This document shows, one piece after another, positions 33,112-41,033 of a stretch of 64,000 bases of DNA. The DNA is taken from positions 1-64,000 of the forward strand of contig CAZLNO010000005.1 in the NCBI GenBank assembly GCA_964561005.1, given 5' to 3'. Under the pieces are notes generated by a model. It saw only the letters and a list, made by a program, of their open reading frames with translations, searched no databases and had not been told where the DNA came from. A program made the translations under genes and the position numbers. The DNA comes from CAZLNO01 sp964561005. Lineage in GTDB: Bacteria; Pseudomonadota; Alphaproteobacteria; Kiloniellales; Rhodovibrionaceae. Numbering within the stretch: the stretch's first letter is position 1; each line of letters begins with the position of its first letter.

Positions 33112-36100
33112 ATGGCTTTCGACATTCTGGGTCTGCCGGTCGCCCAGCAGGTGACCGCCGTCTACGTCGCCTACTTCGGCCGCGCGCCCGATCCCTTCGG
33201 CCTGAACTTCTGGATCGACGAATTCAACAAGGGCGTGAACGAAGAGGGGAAGACGCCGGCCCGCGTCCTCGACGACATCTCGGAGTCCTTCCGCCTCGGC
33301 GAGGAGGCGCAGGCGCTGTTCCCGGTCGTCCTGCAGTTTCCCAACCTGGCGACCGAGGAAAGCATCCGGGAGTTCGTCCGCGAGGTCTTCCAGAACCTCT
33401 TCAACCGCGATCCCGAGCCGGCGGGCGAGGATTTCTGGACGGGCGTCATCCAGGACCGCGTCGAGGCCGGCATCAACATCGGCGACATCCTGATCGACAT
33501 CGTCTCCGGCGCGCAGAACACCGAGCTGGGCCAGGACGCCACGACGATCGGCAACAAGATCGAGGCGGGCGCCACCTACGCCTCGCTGTTCGCCAACGAG
33601 CCCGACGCCCTCTGGACCGCGGAGGGCGATATCGAGGGCGCGCGCCAGGTGGTGGCCGGCGTCGACGAGACCGAGGCCTCGGTCGAGGCCGCCGGGGAGC
33701 TGGCGCAGCAGCTCGTCGACGAGAACGTGGCCAACTCGGGCGAGGACTTCATCCTGACGGCGGCCGCCGACACGCTGACCCCGGACGCCGCCGATCCGGC
33801 GAACCAGACCACCGACCGCAACGATTCCTTTGACGGCGTGGTCAACGATGCCGGCACCACCACCTTCGACACCGAGGACACCATCGACGCCGGCGGCGGC
33901 GAGCAGGATCGGCTGGAGGCGCGCATCGTCGACGCGGCCGACACCGGCACCACCGCCGCCCCCGAGCTGGCCGGGATCGAGCGGGTCTTCCTGGAGAACC
34001 AGGACACCGACGGCGACACCTTCACCCTCGACACCCTCAAAGTCGATGGCGTGCAGCAGTTCTGGTCGAAGGAGTCCCTGCCGAACACCGACACCGTGGT
34101 GGCCAACCTCGATGCCCTGGACCCGACCTTCGGCCTCGACGCCGCACGGGGCATCTATCAGGTGAACTTCGACCCGGCGGCGGTCGACGGCGGGACCGAC
34201 ACGATGAACGTCGCCGCCACGAACGGCAGCGACGCGGTGCTGCAGGTCAGCGACGGCGCCGGCGCCACCCAGAGCGGGATCGAGACGGTCGCCCTGAGCA
34301 GCCTGGGCACGCAGGCCAACACCGTCGACCTGCGCGCCGGCACCAGCCTGACCGGCCTGACCGTCACCGGCGCCGCCGCGCTCACCCTGGTCGACGGCGA
34401 CGACGGCTTCGCCAACCTGGCGAGCGTCGACGCCAGCGGCCTGAGCGTCGCCTCGCCCGGCCTGGACATCGACCTCACCGGCAACGACGCGGACCTGACC
34501 TTCACCGGCAGCGACGGCGACGACCGCGTTCTCCTGGACAAGGACGAGGCCGACGGCGACGACAGCCTCGACGGCAAGGACGGCACGGCCGACGTCTTCG
34601 CCCTGTCGCTCGACGACGGTCAGGCCACGGACCTGGCGAACGAAGGCGCCGGCGTCGCCAATTTCGAGGTCTTCGAGCTGGTCTCGGCGCAGGCGGGGGC
34701 GAAATCGGTCTCGGCCGACGTCGACGCGGACTTCGCCACGCTCACCTACAGCGGCGCCGACACCGCCGACGACGGCTTCGCCTTCGCCGGCCTGGCCGCG
34801 GACAGCACGCTGGACCTCGCTGGCGACGCCGATACCGTCAGCGCCGCCATCGACACCGACACCGACGCCGACAGCGTGACCGCCGCCCTGGCCGGCGGCA
34901 TCGAGGTCGCCACCAGCCTGGTCCTCAACGGCTTCGAGACGGTGACCCTGGACTCCGGTGGCGGCAGCGCCAACACCATCGCCGAGCTGCAGGCCGACGC
35001 GGCCGAAACGCTCGGCGTGACCGGCGACCAGGACCTGACGCTGACCAGCATCGCCGACGTCGACGCCGGCGCGAGCGAGATCGACGCCGAGGGCTTCGCC
35101 GGCGACCTGACGATCGGCGGGCTGGACGAGGACATCGCCGCGTTCAAGGGCGGGGATGGGCGCAGCGACATCACCGTGAACGACGGCAACGTCGCCGCCG
35201 GGAGCAGCTTCAGCGCCGGCGCCGGCACCGACGACGTGCTGCGCGGCACGACCGCCAGCGGCCCGCAAGGGATCGTGGACATCGCCGGCTTCGAGACGGT
35301 CGCGCTGACCAGCGCCGGCGACTTCTCGATGGACTTCCGCAACGCCCAGGACATCGAGACGCTGCGGGTGGCCGACGGCGGCGGCAACGACATCGTCACC
35401 CTGAACCGCTTGAACGGGGACGGAACCGGAGTCGAGCTGATCGACGCCTTCGCCTCGGTTACCTTGGGTTTGGAAACCGGCACCACCCACGACGTGACCC
35501 TCGGCGGCACCGACTTCGCCGGCGATCTGACGCTCGACGACGCCGCGACGACGCTGAACGTGGAAACCGCCGACAACGCGCAAACCATCGACGAGTTGAA
35601 CGGGGCGGCGCTGACCACGGTGAACGTCACCGGCGACCAGGACCTCGTGCTGGGCGCAACTGCACTGGCGGAGACCGTGACGACCGTGGACGCCGGCGGC
35701 GCCACCGGCGCGCTGACCGTGGACCTGGAAAACACCAGCGGCGAGGGCACGCTGATCGGCGGGGCCGGCAACGACACCCTGACCGGCTCGGGACAGATCG
35801 ACCAGATCACCGGCGGGCCGGGCAGCGACGTCCTGGACGGCGACGGCGGCGCCGACGCGTTCGTCTGGACGGCCGAGGCGCTGGACAGCGGCGACGTCGC
35901 GGCCGGCGACGACGACAGCCTGCAAACTTCTGGCGGCTCGGTGCAGGGCGGCGAGATCGTCAACTTTGCCGCCGGGGTGGAGGACGCCCTGCTGATCGGC
36001 GGCGAGGCGGCCTCGGACCTGGGCGACGACACCGATCTCGGCGATACCTTCGCCGCCGACAACAATATCGTGTTCGTCGACGCGGGCGGCGGCGACGACC

Positions 36101-36234
36101 TGATCCGGATCGACCTGAACGGCGACCAGGCCTTCAACGCCGCCGACGACTTCCAGATCACGATCGACGATGCCGACGACAACGTCACCGCCGCCACCTA
36201 CAGCGCGGCGAACGACTGGATCGTGCTGGGCTGA
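33112..36234 (+). CDS. Large DUF4214/RTX S-layer-like secreted protein
   Basis: 1040 residues, acidic, no Sec signal peptide. The N-terminus holds a DUF4214 unit with two related halves: VYVAYFGRAPDPFGLNFW (about 17-34) and VFQNLFNRDPEPAGEDFW (about 91-108), then INIGDILIDIVSGAQ. The middle (about 200-860) is a long beta-rich, Asp/Thr/Ala/Gly-rich region with recurring TVNVTGDQDLTL-like and FETVALTSAGDF-like strands, as in S-layer proteins. RTX-type nonapeptides (GGAGNDTLTG, GGPGSDVLDGDGGADAF) lie at about 882-915. The C-terminus ends NDWIVLG, an acidic-then-hydrophobic end fitting type I secretion. Likely an abundant surface or matrix protein, by inference. GGAGGATTCGAC precedes the ATG. The leader 32830-33111 is AT-rich near 32960-32990. 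Confidence 0.85.
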   Translation: MAFDILGLPVAQQVTAVYVAYFGRAPDPFGLNFWIDEFNKGVNEEGKTPARVLDDISESFRLGEEAQALFPVVLQFPNLATEESIREFVREVFQNLFNRDPEPAGEDFWTGVIQDRVEAGINIGDILIDIVSGAQNTELGQDATTIGNKIEAGATYASLFANEPDALWTAEGDIEGARQVVAGVDETEASVEAAGELAQQLVDENVANSGEDFILTAAADTLTPDAADPANQTTDRNDSFDGVVNDAGTTTFDTEDTIDAGGGEQDRLEARIVDAADTGTTAAPELAGIERVFLENQDTDGDTFTLDTLKVDGVQQFWSKESLPNTDTVVANLDALDPTFGLDAARGIYQVNFDPAAVDGGTDTMNVAATNGSDAVLQVSDGAGATQSGIETVALSSLGTQANTVDLRAGTSLTGLTVTGAAALTLVDGDDGFANLASVDASGLSVASPGLDIDLTGNDADLTFTGSDGDDRVLLDKDEADGDDSLDGKDGTADVFALSLDDGQATDLANEGAGVANFEVFELVSAQAGAKSVSADVDADFATLTYSGADTADDGFAFAGLAADSTLDLAGDADTVSAAIDTDTDADSVTAALAGGIEVATSLVLNGFETVTLDSGGGSANTIAELQADAAETLGVTGDQDLTLTSIADVDAGASEIDAEGFAGDLTIGGLDEDIAAFKGGDGRSDITVNDGNVAAGSSFSAGAGTDDVLRGTTASGPQGIVDIAGFETVALTSAGDFSMDFRNAQDIETLRVADGGGNDIVTLNRLNGDGTGVELIDAFASVTLGLETGTTHDVTLGGTDFAGDLTLDDAATTLNVETADNAQTIDELNGAALTTVNVTGDQDLVLGATALAETVTTVDAGGATGALTVDLENTSGEGTLIGGAGNDTLTGSGQIDQITGGPGSDVLDGDGGADAFVWTAEALDSGDVAAGDDDSLQTSGGSVQGGEIVNFAAGVEDALLIGGEAASDLGDDTDLGDTFAADNNIVFVDAGGGDDLIRIDLNGDQAFNAADDFQITIDDADDNVTAATYSAANDWIVLG

Positions 36235-36257
36235 GTGCTGGAACGAGCGCGACTTTG

Positions 36258-36345
36258 CCGGTCGCGGGCTTTGCCCGCGACCGGAACGCTTTCGTCTCAG
36301 ACAGCCGAGAAACGTTCGAGGCGGGGGCAAGCCCCCGCCCCGCCA
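36258..36345. repeat. Triple-palindrome GAACGTTT element, copy 3
   Basis: CCGGTCGCGGGCTTTGCCCGCGACCGG hairpin, GGAACGCTTT, a short spacer, GAAACGTTC and the GGCGGGGGCAAGCCCCCGCC hairpin. It begins 24 bases after the stop of the S-layer-like gene and probably ends its transcript. Confidence 0.7.
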
Positions 36346-36398
36346 AGGTCCGGATGCTCTCGATGGCGCGGCGGCGGGCCCTCCGCCGCCGCGTCGTA

Positions 36399-36541
36399 TT
36401 ATACCGCCCGACGTTTGAGCGGACTCGTCCTTCGACAAGCTCAGGACGAGGCCCTCATGCTGAGCTTGTCGGACACGAAGTCGGCGGGACGCCAAGCATG
36501 AGGCCGTACAGATGTACGATTTCATTCGTCGGGCGGTATTA
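36399..36541. repeat. Long copy of the ATACCGCCCGACG inverted-repeat element
   Basis: ATACCGCCCGACG (36401-36413) and CGTCGGGCGGTAT (36527-36539) are perfect 13-base inverted ends about 140 bases apart. Inside lie CTTCGACAAGCTCAGGACGAG (36430-36450) and ATGCTGAGCTTGTCGGACA (36456-36474), halves of another dispersed palindrome also seen at 49433-49516. The right end merges with the stop codon of the DSD1-family gene (36539-36541). A short version sits at 44-83. Confidence 0.6.
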
Positions 36542-37681
36542 CTCCGCCGCCTGCGCGTCGACCGGCCAGATGTCGACCAGGGTGTCGCCGCGGACCACGT
36601 GGTAGCGGGCATAGAGGTTGACCGTGGGATCGCAGTGCGGGGTCAGGCACTCCACGGCGGCGCCGACCGGCAGGCGGTGGCCGTCGCTGGCGAAGGCGAT
36701 GCGGCCGTGCTCGTCCCCGGCGAAGGCGTAGGTAGTGCCCTCCGGCGCGCCGTGAACCAGGCGCGGGGCCGGGCCCTCGGTGGCGAAGCGCTTCAGGCCG
36801 GCATCGGTGGTGGCCTGCGCCGGCCCGTTCGCGCTGACGACCGTGGTGCGCACGAACAGCGCGTCGCGGAACGGCTGGGGATCGTCCGGACGCAGGGCGA
36901 TATCCGCGTACTGCACGTCGTTGAAGACGTAGGAGCCGGGCTGCAGCTCGGTGAACAGGCCGGCCTCGGCGTCGATGGCGTGGGTGCCGGTGCCGCCGCC
37001 GGTCACCACCGGCGCCGCCAGCCCCGCCGCGTCCAGCGCCGCCAGGGCCTCCCGCAGTCGGCCGAGCTGCCGATGCACCCGCCAGGCCCGCTCGTCGTGG
37101 TCGGCGACGTGCTGGAGATGGCCGTAGTAGGCCTGCACCCCGCCGAAGGTGAGCGTTCCGCCCTCCTCGATGCTCCGGGCCAGGGCGACCGCCGCGTCCG
37201 CGCCGCGCACTCCGGTGCGCTCCTGGCCCACGTCCAGGTCCACCAGCGCCGTCAGCCGCCCGCCGGCTTCCTCCAGGTGCTCGGCCAGACTGGCGACATA
37301 TTCGGTATTGTCCGCCACCACTGCCAGATCGTGGGCGCGCGCCGCAAGCCGTGCCAGGCGGGGGAACTTCGTGGGTGCGATCGGCGTCGTCAGCAGCACG
37401 CCGGGGATGTCGGCGGCCGCCAGGATCTCCGCCTCGGCCAGGGTGGCCGCGGCGACGCCGAGCGCGCCCGCCGCGACCTGCCGGCGGGCGATCTCCACCG
37501 ACTTGTGGGTCTTGGCATGGGGACGCAGCGCGATGCCGCGCGCCTGCGCCCAGGCGGCCATGTCCCGGACGTTTTCCTCCAGCGCGTCGGCGTCCAGGAC
37601 CAGGCACGGCGTCGCCAGACGCCCCCGCCCGCCGGGCGCGCCCAGCAGCTCGGCGTTGGGTCCGCGGGATGGATCGGTCAT
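36539..37681 (-). CDS. DSD1-family PLP enzyme (D-threonine aldolase / D-serine dehydratase-like)
   Basis: Fold-type III pyridoxal-phosphate enzyme, 380 residues. The PLP lysine is in RPHAKTHKSVEIARRQ (about 55-70); VDLDVGQERTGV, VVTGGGTGTHAIDAE and LQPGSYVFNDVQY are phosphate-binding and core motifs; LTPHCDPTVNLY near the end carries the His-Cys pair that binds a metal in this family. D-threonine aldolase and D-serine dehydratase cannot be told apart from sequence alone. ATG 37681 yields the family-like start; an upstream ATG (37750) adds a low-complexity lead. The stop codon lies in the terminal repeat of the adjacent inverted-repeat element. Confidence 0.88.
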   Translation of the reverse strand: MTDPSRGPNAELLGAPGGRGRLATPCLVLDADALEENVRDMAAWAQARGIALRPHAKTHKSVEIARRQVAAGALGVAAATLAEAEILAAADIPGVLLTTPIAPTKFPRLARLAARAHDLAVVADNTEYVASLAEHLEEAGGRLTALVDLDVGQERTGVRGADAAVALARSIEEGGTLTFGGVQAYYGHLQHVADHDERAWRVHRQLGRLREALAALDAAGLAAPVVTGGGTGTHAIDAEAGLFTELQPGSYVFNDVQYADIALRPDDPQPFRDALFVRTTVVSANGPAQATTDAGLKRFATEGPAPRLVHGAPEGTTYAFAGDEHGRIAFASDGHRLPVGAAVECLTPHCDPTVNLYARYHVVRGDTLVDIWPVDAQAAE

Positions 37682-37762
37682 CTGCGGGCCGTGCCCCCGT
37701 TTGCTATTGCCGGTACGGTTGCCGGACCGCCCGGGGCTGGACTCCGACACGTCGCGGCGATC

Positions 37763-37966
37763 TCAGTGCCGCCTGGCCTGGACGTAAGAGAGGATCTTCT
37801 CCGCGTCGCCGCTCGTGATGCCGTCTTCGCGGTCCAGCGACTTGGCGGCCCATTCGAGAATGAGCGCCGTGATCCGGTAGTTGTTTGCCTGCGCCTGGTG
37901 CTGAAGTGCCTGGATCCCCGCCCGGAGCCGGCACTTGTCCGTCGTTTCGCGTGTGAGTTCGGTCAT
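37763..37966 (-). CDS. Small hypothetical protein
   Basis: 67 residues, MTELTRETTDKCRLRAGIQA then LQHQAQANNYRITALILEWA, helical and soluble with one cysteine. A ribosome-binding site (CAGGAC) precedes the ATG. Codon use is less GC-biased than the neighbours. Not recognised. It lies 81 bases upstream of the DSD1-family gene in the same direction. Confidence 0.5.
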   Translation of the reverse strand: MTELTRETTDKCRLRAGIQALQHQAQANNYRITALILEWAAKSLDREDGITSGDAEKILSYVQARRH

Positions 37967-38217
37967 CTGGCCCGTCCTGGGGTCGTTTCTGTTCTTCTGT
38001 GCCCTCTCCCCTCGGCCGGTAGAGTCATCCTAACACGACGGCAAAATCAATCCCAGTTTACTCACGGCATTGTAGCGAGGCCGATGTGTATTTCCGGGAC
38101 TCCGGGAGCGGCCGGCGTCGGGCGACGCGCGAGGCTTGACCGCGCGCGGCGATTGGCGATAGTCGCGACCGACCGCCCGATGCGTTCCCTTTGACCCGGC
38201 TTGGAGCCCTTTGGCCG

Positions 38218-39756
38218 ATGACCGACTGGACCGACGGCTACGTGTCCGACATCGAGTACACGACCGGCTTCTACCGCGAGCTGGCGCCCCTCTTCCTCGG
38301 CTACGCGGCGGCGCTGAACGGCGCGCACGCGCCCGATCCCGGCCAGCCCTTCACCTACTGCGAGCTGGCCTGCGGCCAGGGCTTCGGCACCAATCTGCTG
38401 GCCGCGGTGCATCCCCACGCCCGGTTCTACGGCATCGACTTCAACCCGGCCCAGATCGCCAACGCCCGCGGGCTGGCCGAGGAGGCCGGGCTGGACAACG
38501 TCACCTTCCGGGAGGACAGCTTCGAGGAGGCCGTGGCGCTGCCCGACGAGGTGCTGCCGGCCTGCGACTTCATCACGCTGCACGGCATCTACGCCTGGAT
38601 CAGCGAGGAGAACCGCCGGCACATCGCGCGCTTCATCCGCAGGAAGCTGAAGCCCGGCGGCCTCGTCTACGTCAGCTACAACTGCATGCCCGGCTGGGCG
38701 CAGATGGCGCCCTTCCAGCGGCTGGTGCGCGAGCACGCGAACCTGAACCCGGATCGCAGCGACCGCCAGATGGAGGCGGCGCTGGCCTTCATGGAGTCGC
38801 TCAAGACGGCTGAGGCCCGCTACTTCGCCCAGAACCCCGTCGTGGGCACGCGCATGAAGGGGCTGGCGGACAAGGACCGGCATTACCTGGCGCACGAGTA
38901 CCTGAACAGCCACTGGCACCCGCTGTACCACACCGATGTCGCGCGCGAGCTGTCGGAGGCGAAGCTGTCCTATCTGGCCTCGGCCTCGCTGCTGGAGAAC
39001 TTCGAGGTCCTGTCGCTGCCGCCGAAGGTCCGCGACATCCAGGCGGACATCAAGGATCCGGGCCTGCGCGAACTGATCAAGGACTACGCGGTGAACCAGC
39101 AGTTCCGCCGCGACGTCTTCGTCAAGGGCCGGCGCAACCTGAGCAGCGTGGCGGCGCGCGCCACCCTGCAGGAGCTGAGCTTCCTGCCGTTGAAGACGCG
39201 CGAGCAGATGAGCTTCAAGTTCCAGACCGTGCTGGGCGAGGCGAACGGGCAGGAGGAGATCTACGGCCCCGTCCGCGACGGTCTGGCCGAGGGGACCCGG
39301 CGCCTGGGCGACCTGGCGGCCAGGGTCGGCGATCTCGGCCGTGCCTCGCAGGCCCTGGCGGCCCTGACCTCCAGCAACCAGGCCCACCCGATGGCGGCCG
39401 AGGCGGATGGCCGCGCCCGCGAATCGGCCCTGCGCCTGAACCGGGCCGTGGCGCGGCGGGCCCTGAAGGGCGAGCCCTATCGCTATCTGGCCGCGCCGGC
39501 GATCGGCAACGGGCTCGGCACCAGCGACGTCGAGCTGACCGCCTTCGACGCGCTGAGCCGGCAGGAGATCACCGCGACGGAGGAGCTGGCGCAGGCGATG
39601 TGGGCCCGTTTCCGCGGCGTCGGACGCTCCCTCGTCAAGGACGGCAAGCCGCTTCAGGGCGAGGCCGAGAACCTTGCCGAACTGCGGAGCCGCGCGGCGG
39701 AGATCCTCGAAAGGAAGGTGCCGGTCTGGCGCCAGCTCGGCGTCCTCCCCGCCTGA
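38218..39756 (+). CDS. SAM methyltransferase with PKMT-type regulatory domain
   Basis: 512 residues. A class I SAM-binding domain comes first: YCELACGQGFGTNLLAAVHP (about 44-63) with FYGIDFNPAQIANAR, then FITLHGIYAWISEENRRHIA. The centre (about 215-300) matches the methyltransferase regulatory domain (PF10119 type: YLAHEYLNSHWHPLYHTDVA), followed by a helical C-terminal part. In Rickettsia, proteins with this layout (PKMT1/2) methylate lysines of the surface protein OmpB. Its position among DUF4214 surface-protein genes suggests a similar target here; that is inference. MTDWTDGYVSDIEYTTGFY is the usual start. The spacer 39757-40036 is AT-rich and has a hairpin leader but no gene. Confidence 0.85.
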   Translation: MTDWTDGYVSDIEYTTGFYRELAPLFLGYAAALNGAHAPDPGQPFTYCELACGQGFGTNLLAAVHPHARFYGIDFNPAQIANARGLAEEAGLDNVTFREDSFEEAVALPDEVLPACDFITLHGIYAWISEENRRHIARFIRRKLKPGGLVYVSYNCMPGWAQMAPFQRLVREHANLNPDRSDRQMEAALAFMESLKTAEARYFAQNPVVGTRMKGLADKDRHYLAHEYLNSHWHPLYHTDVARELSEAKLSYLASASLLENFEVLSLPPKVRDIQADIKDPGLRELIKDYAVNQQFRRDVFVKGRRNLSSVAARATLQELSFLPLKTREQMSFKFQTVLGEANGQEEIYGPVRDGLAEGTRRLGDLAARVGDLGRASQALAALTSSNQAHPMAAEADGRARESALRLNRAVARRALKGEPYRYLAAPAIGNGLGTSDVELTAFDALSRQEITATEELAQAMWARFRGVGRSLVKDGKPLQGEAENLAELRSRAAEILERKVPVWRQLGVLPA

Positions 39757-39980
39757 TCCACACGACCTTTGACCTCGCGACCGGCGCCGTTCGTGCTGCT
39801 GGCGGCGGTCGGTGTTTCGCATGCCCGGAACCTGCCAGGGCCGGGGCGGGCGTGTTGCGCCTGCAAGAAAATCCCCTGATGTTTTTTGCCAGATTTTAAG
39901 ATTTTGTAGAGTTAGTTGTGCTGGCGTTGTCAGGGGTAACCCGCCTAGGGGGTCGGGGGAGCCTGACTCGTGAATCGACC

Positions 39981-40000
39981 GGGCCGGTGCATGCCGGCCC
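39981..40000 (+). other. Leader hairpin of the short DUF4214 gene
   Basis: GGGCCGG-TGCATG-CCGGCCC forms a 7-base-pair stem 37 bases before the ATG at 40037, followed by TTTGCG. It may be a terminator of the upstream methyltransferase transcript or a stabilising 5' structure. AAAAAAGGGGGGAAG is the ribosome-binding site. Confidence 0.4.
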
Positions 40001-40036
40001 TTTGCGCACACTGGAAAAAAGGGGGGAAGTGGGGTT

Positions 40037-40732
40037 ATGGCCTTTCCCATTCTCGAACAACCCACGGAGACGATGATCACGGCGCTGTACACCGCCTATT
40101 TCGGGCGCGCGCCGGATCCCGCCGGCCTGGACTTCTGGGTCGAGCAGTTCGATACCGCCGTCGCCGCGGGTCGCGACGCGGAGGAGGTCCTCAACGGCAT
40201 CTCCGAATCCTTCCGCCTCAGCGAGGAGGCGAGCGACCAGTTCCAGATTCTCGGCTCGCTGCCCTCGGCCACCGCGCCGACCGTCGACATCTTCCTCAAC
40301 GCCGTGCACCAGAACCTCTTCAACCGGAACATGAACCTTGAAGAGGCGGGGACGCTCAGCGAGCAGATCACCGAGCGGATGCAGGACGGCGTCAACATCG
40401 GCGATATCATCGTCGACATCATCCAGAACGCCACCGACGGCACCGTCATCGAGCGCAACCAGGATGGCCGTGTGGTCGAGGACGAGGCCGCGGACGTCAC
40501 GACGCTGGCGAACAAGCTGCAGGCCGGCCTCAACATCGCCGACGCCTTCGAGGAAGGCGGCGCGGACTTCGACGCCGAGGCGGCCGCGGAGCTTCTCGAC
40601 CCCGTGGACGACAGCCCGGATTCGGTTGCCGCGCAGACCGAGGCGGCGGAAGCGCTGGCCGGCGTCGACGGCGGGGAGGAAACCCAGGCCATCGGTGTGG
40701 CGGGCTCGGTCGATACCTTCGATATCGCCTGA
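40037..40732 (+). CDS. Short DUF4214 protein without RTX repeats
   Basis: 231 residues, strongly acidic, no signal peptide. MITALYTAYFGRAPDPAGLD (about 13-32) and FRLSEEASDQFQILG match the DUF4214 unit of the large neighbour; the second half repeat is degenerate (HQNLFNRNMNLEEAG) but VNIGDIIVDIIQNATD is kept. The C-terminal third is Asp/Glu/Ala-rich and ends SVDTFDIA, similar in style to type I secretion ends. It could be a secreted subunit, adaptor or competitor for the larger DUF4214 proteins. A hairpin follows the gene. Confidence 0.75.
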   Translation: MAFPILEQPTETMITALYTAYFGRAPDPAGLDFWVEQFDTAVAAGRDAEEVLNGISESFRLSEEASDQFQILGSLPSATAPTVDIFLNAVHQNLFNRNMNLEEAGTLSEQITERMQDGVNIGDIIVDIIQNATDGTVIERNQDGRVVEDEAADVTTLANKLQAGLNIADAFEEGGADFDAEAAAELLDPVDDSPDSVAAQTEAAEALAGVDGGEETQAIGVAGSVDTFDIA

Positions 40733-40760
40733 ACGTTCGCGAATCCGAATCGGTCCGCGA

Positions 40761-40790
40761 AGGGGTCGCGCCTCACCGGCGCGGCCCCTT
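40761..40790 (+). terminator. Likely terminator after the short DUF4214 gene
   Basis: GGGGTCGCGCC (40761-40771) pairs with GGCGCGGCCCC (40777-40787) with one G-U pair and a 5-base loop, followed by TTT. Position 29 bases after the stop codon fits an intrinsic terminator with a short T-run. Confidence 0.55.
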
Positions 40791-41033
40791 TCCAATGCAC
40801 TCCTTCTAAACGAGGCCTGACAAATTCATCTTAATTCAGCAGCGCTGTTCACCTTGTCCTTGAAGAGCGTATTTTGAGCGCTTTTTACAGTCCTTCTCCG
40901 CGAGTCCGATTTGACATGATGTTTTGAGGTGCGCCATCCTCAATATCGTTTCGCGATGCGAATCCAAACAGCAGGAAAGCCTTGAATTCGAGGTTTCCGG
41001 AGGCCGTCGCGCCAACAGAGGAGACGCACAGCA

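Noticed and set aside
32980..36612. 1210-codon open frame on the minus strand opposite the S-layer-like gene
   Set aside because: It is the antisense shadow of a GC-rich, Asp/Thr/Ala-rich gene; product is low-complexity Val/Gly/Ala/Arg/Gln without any domain, whereas the plus strand has DUF4214 and RTX motifs.
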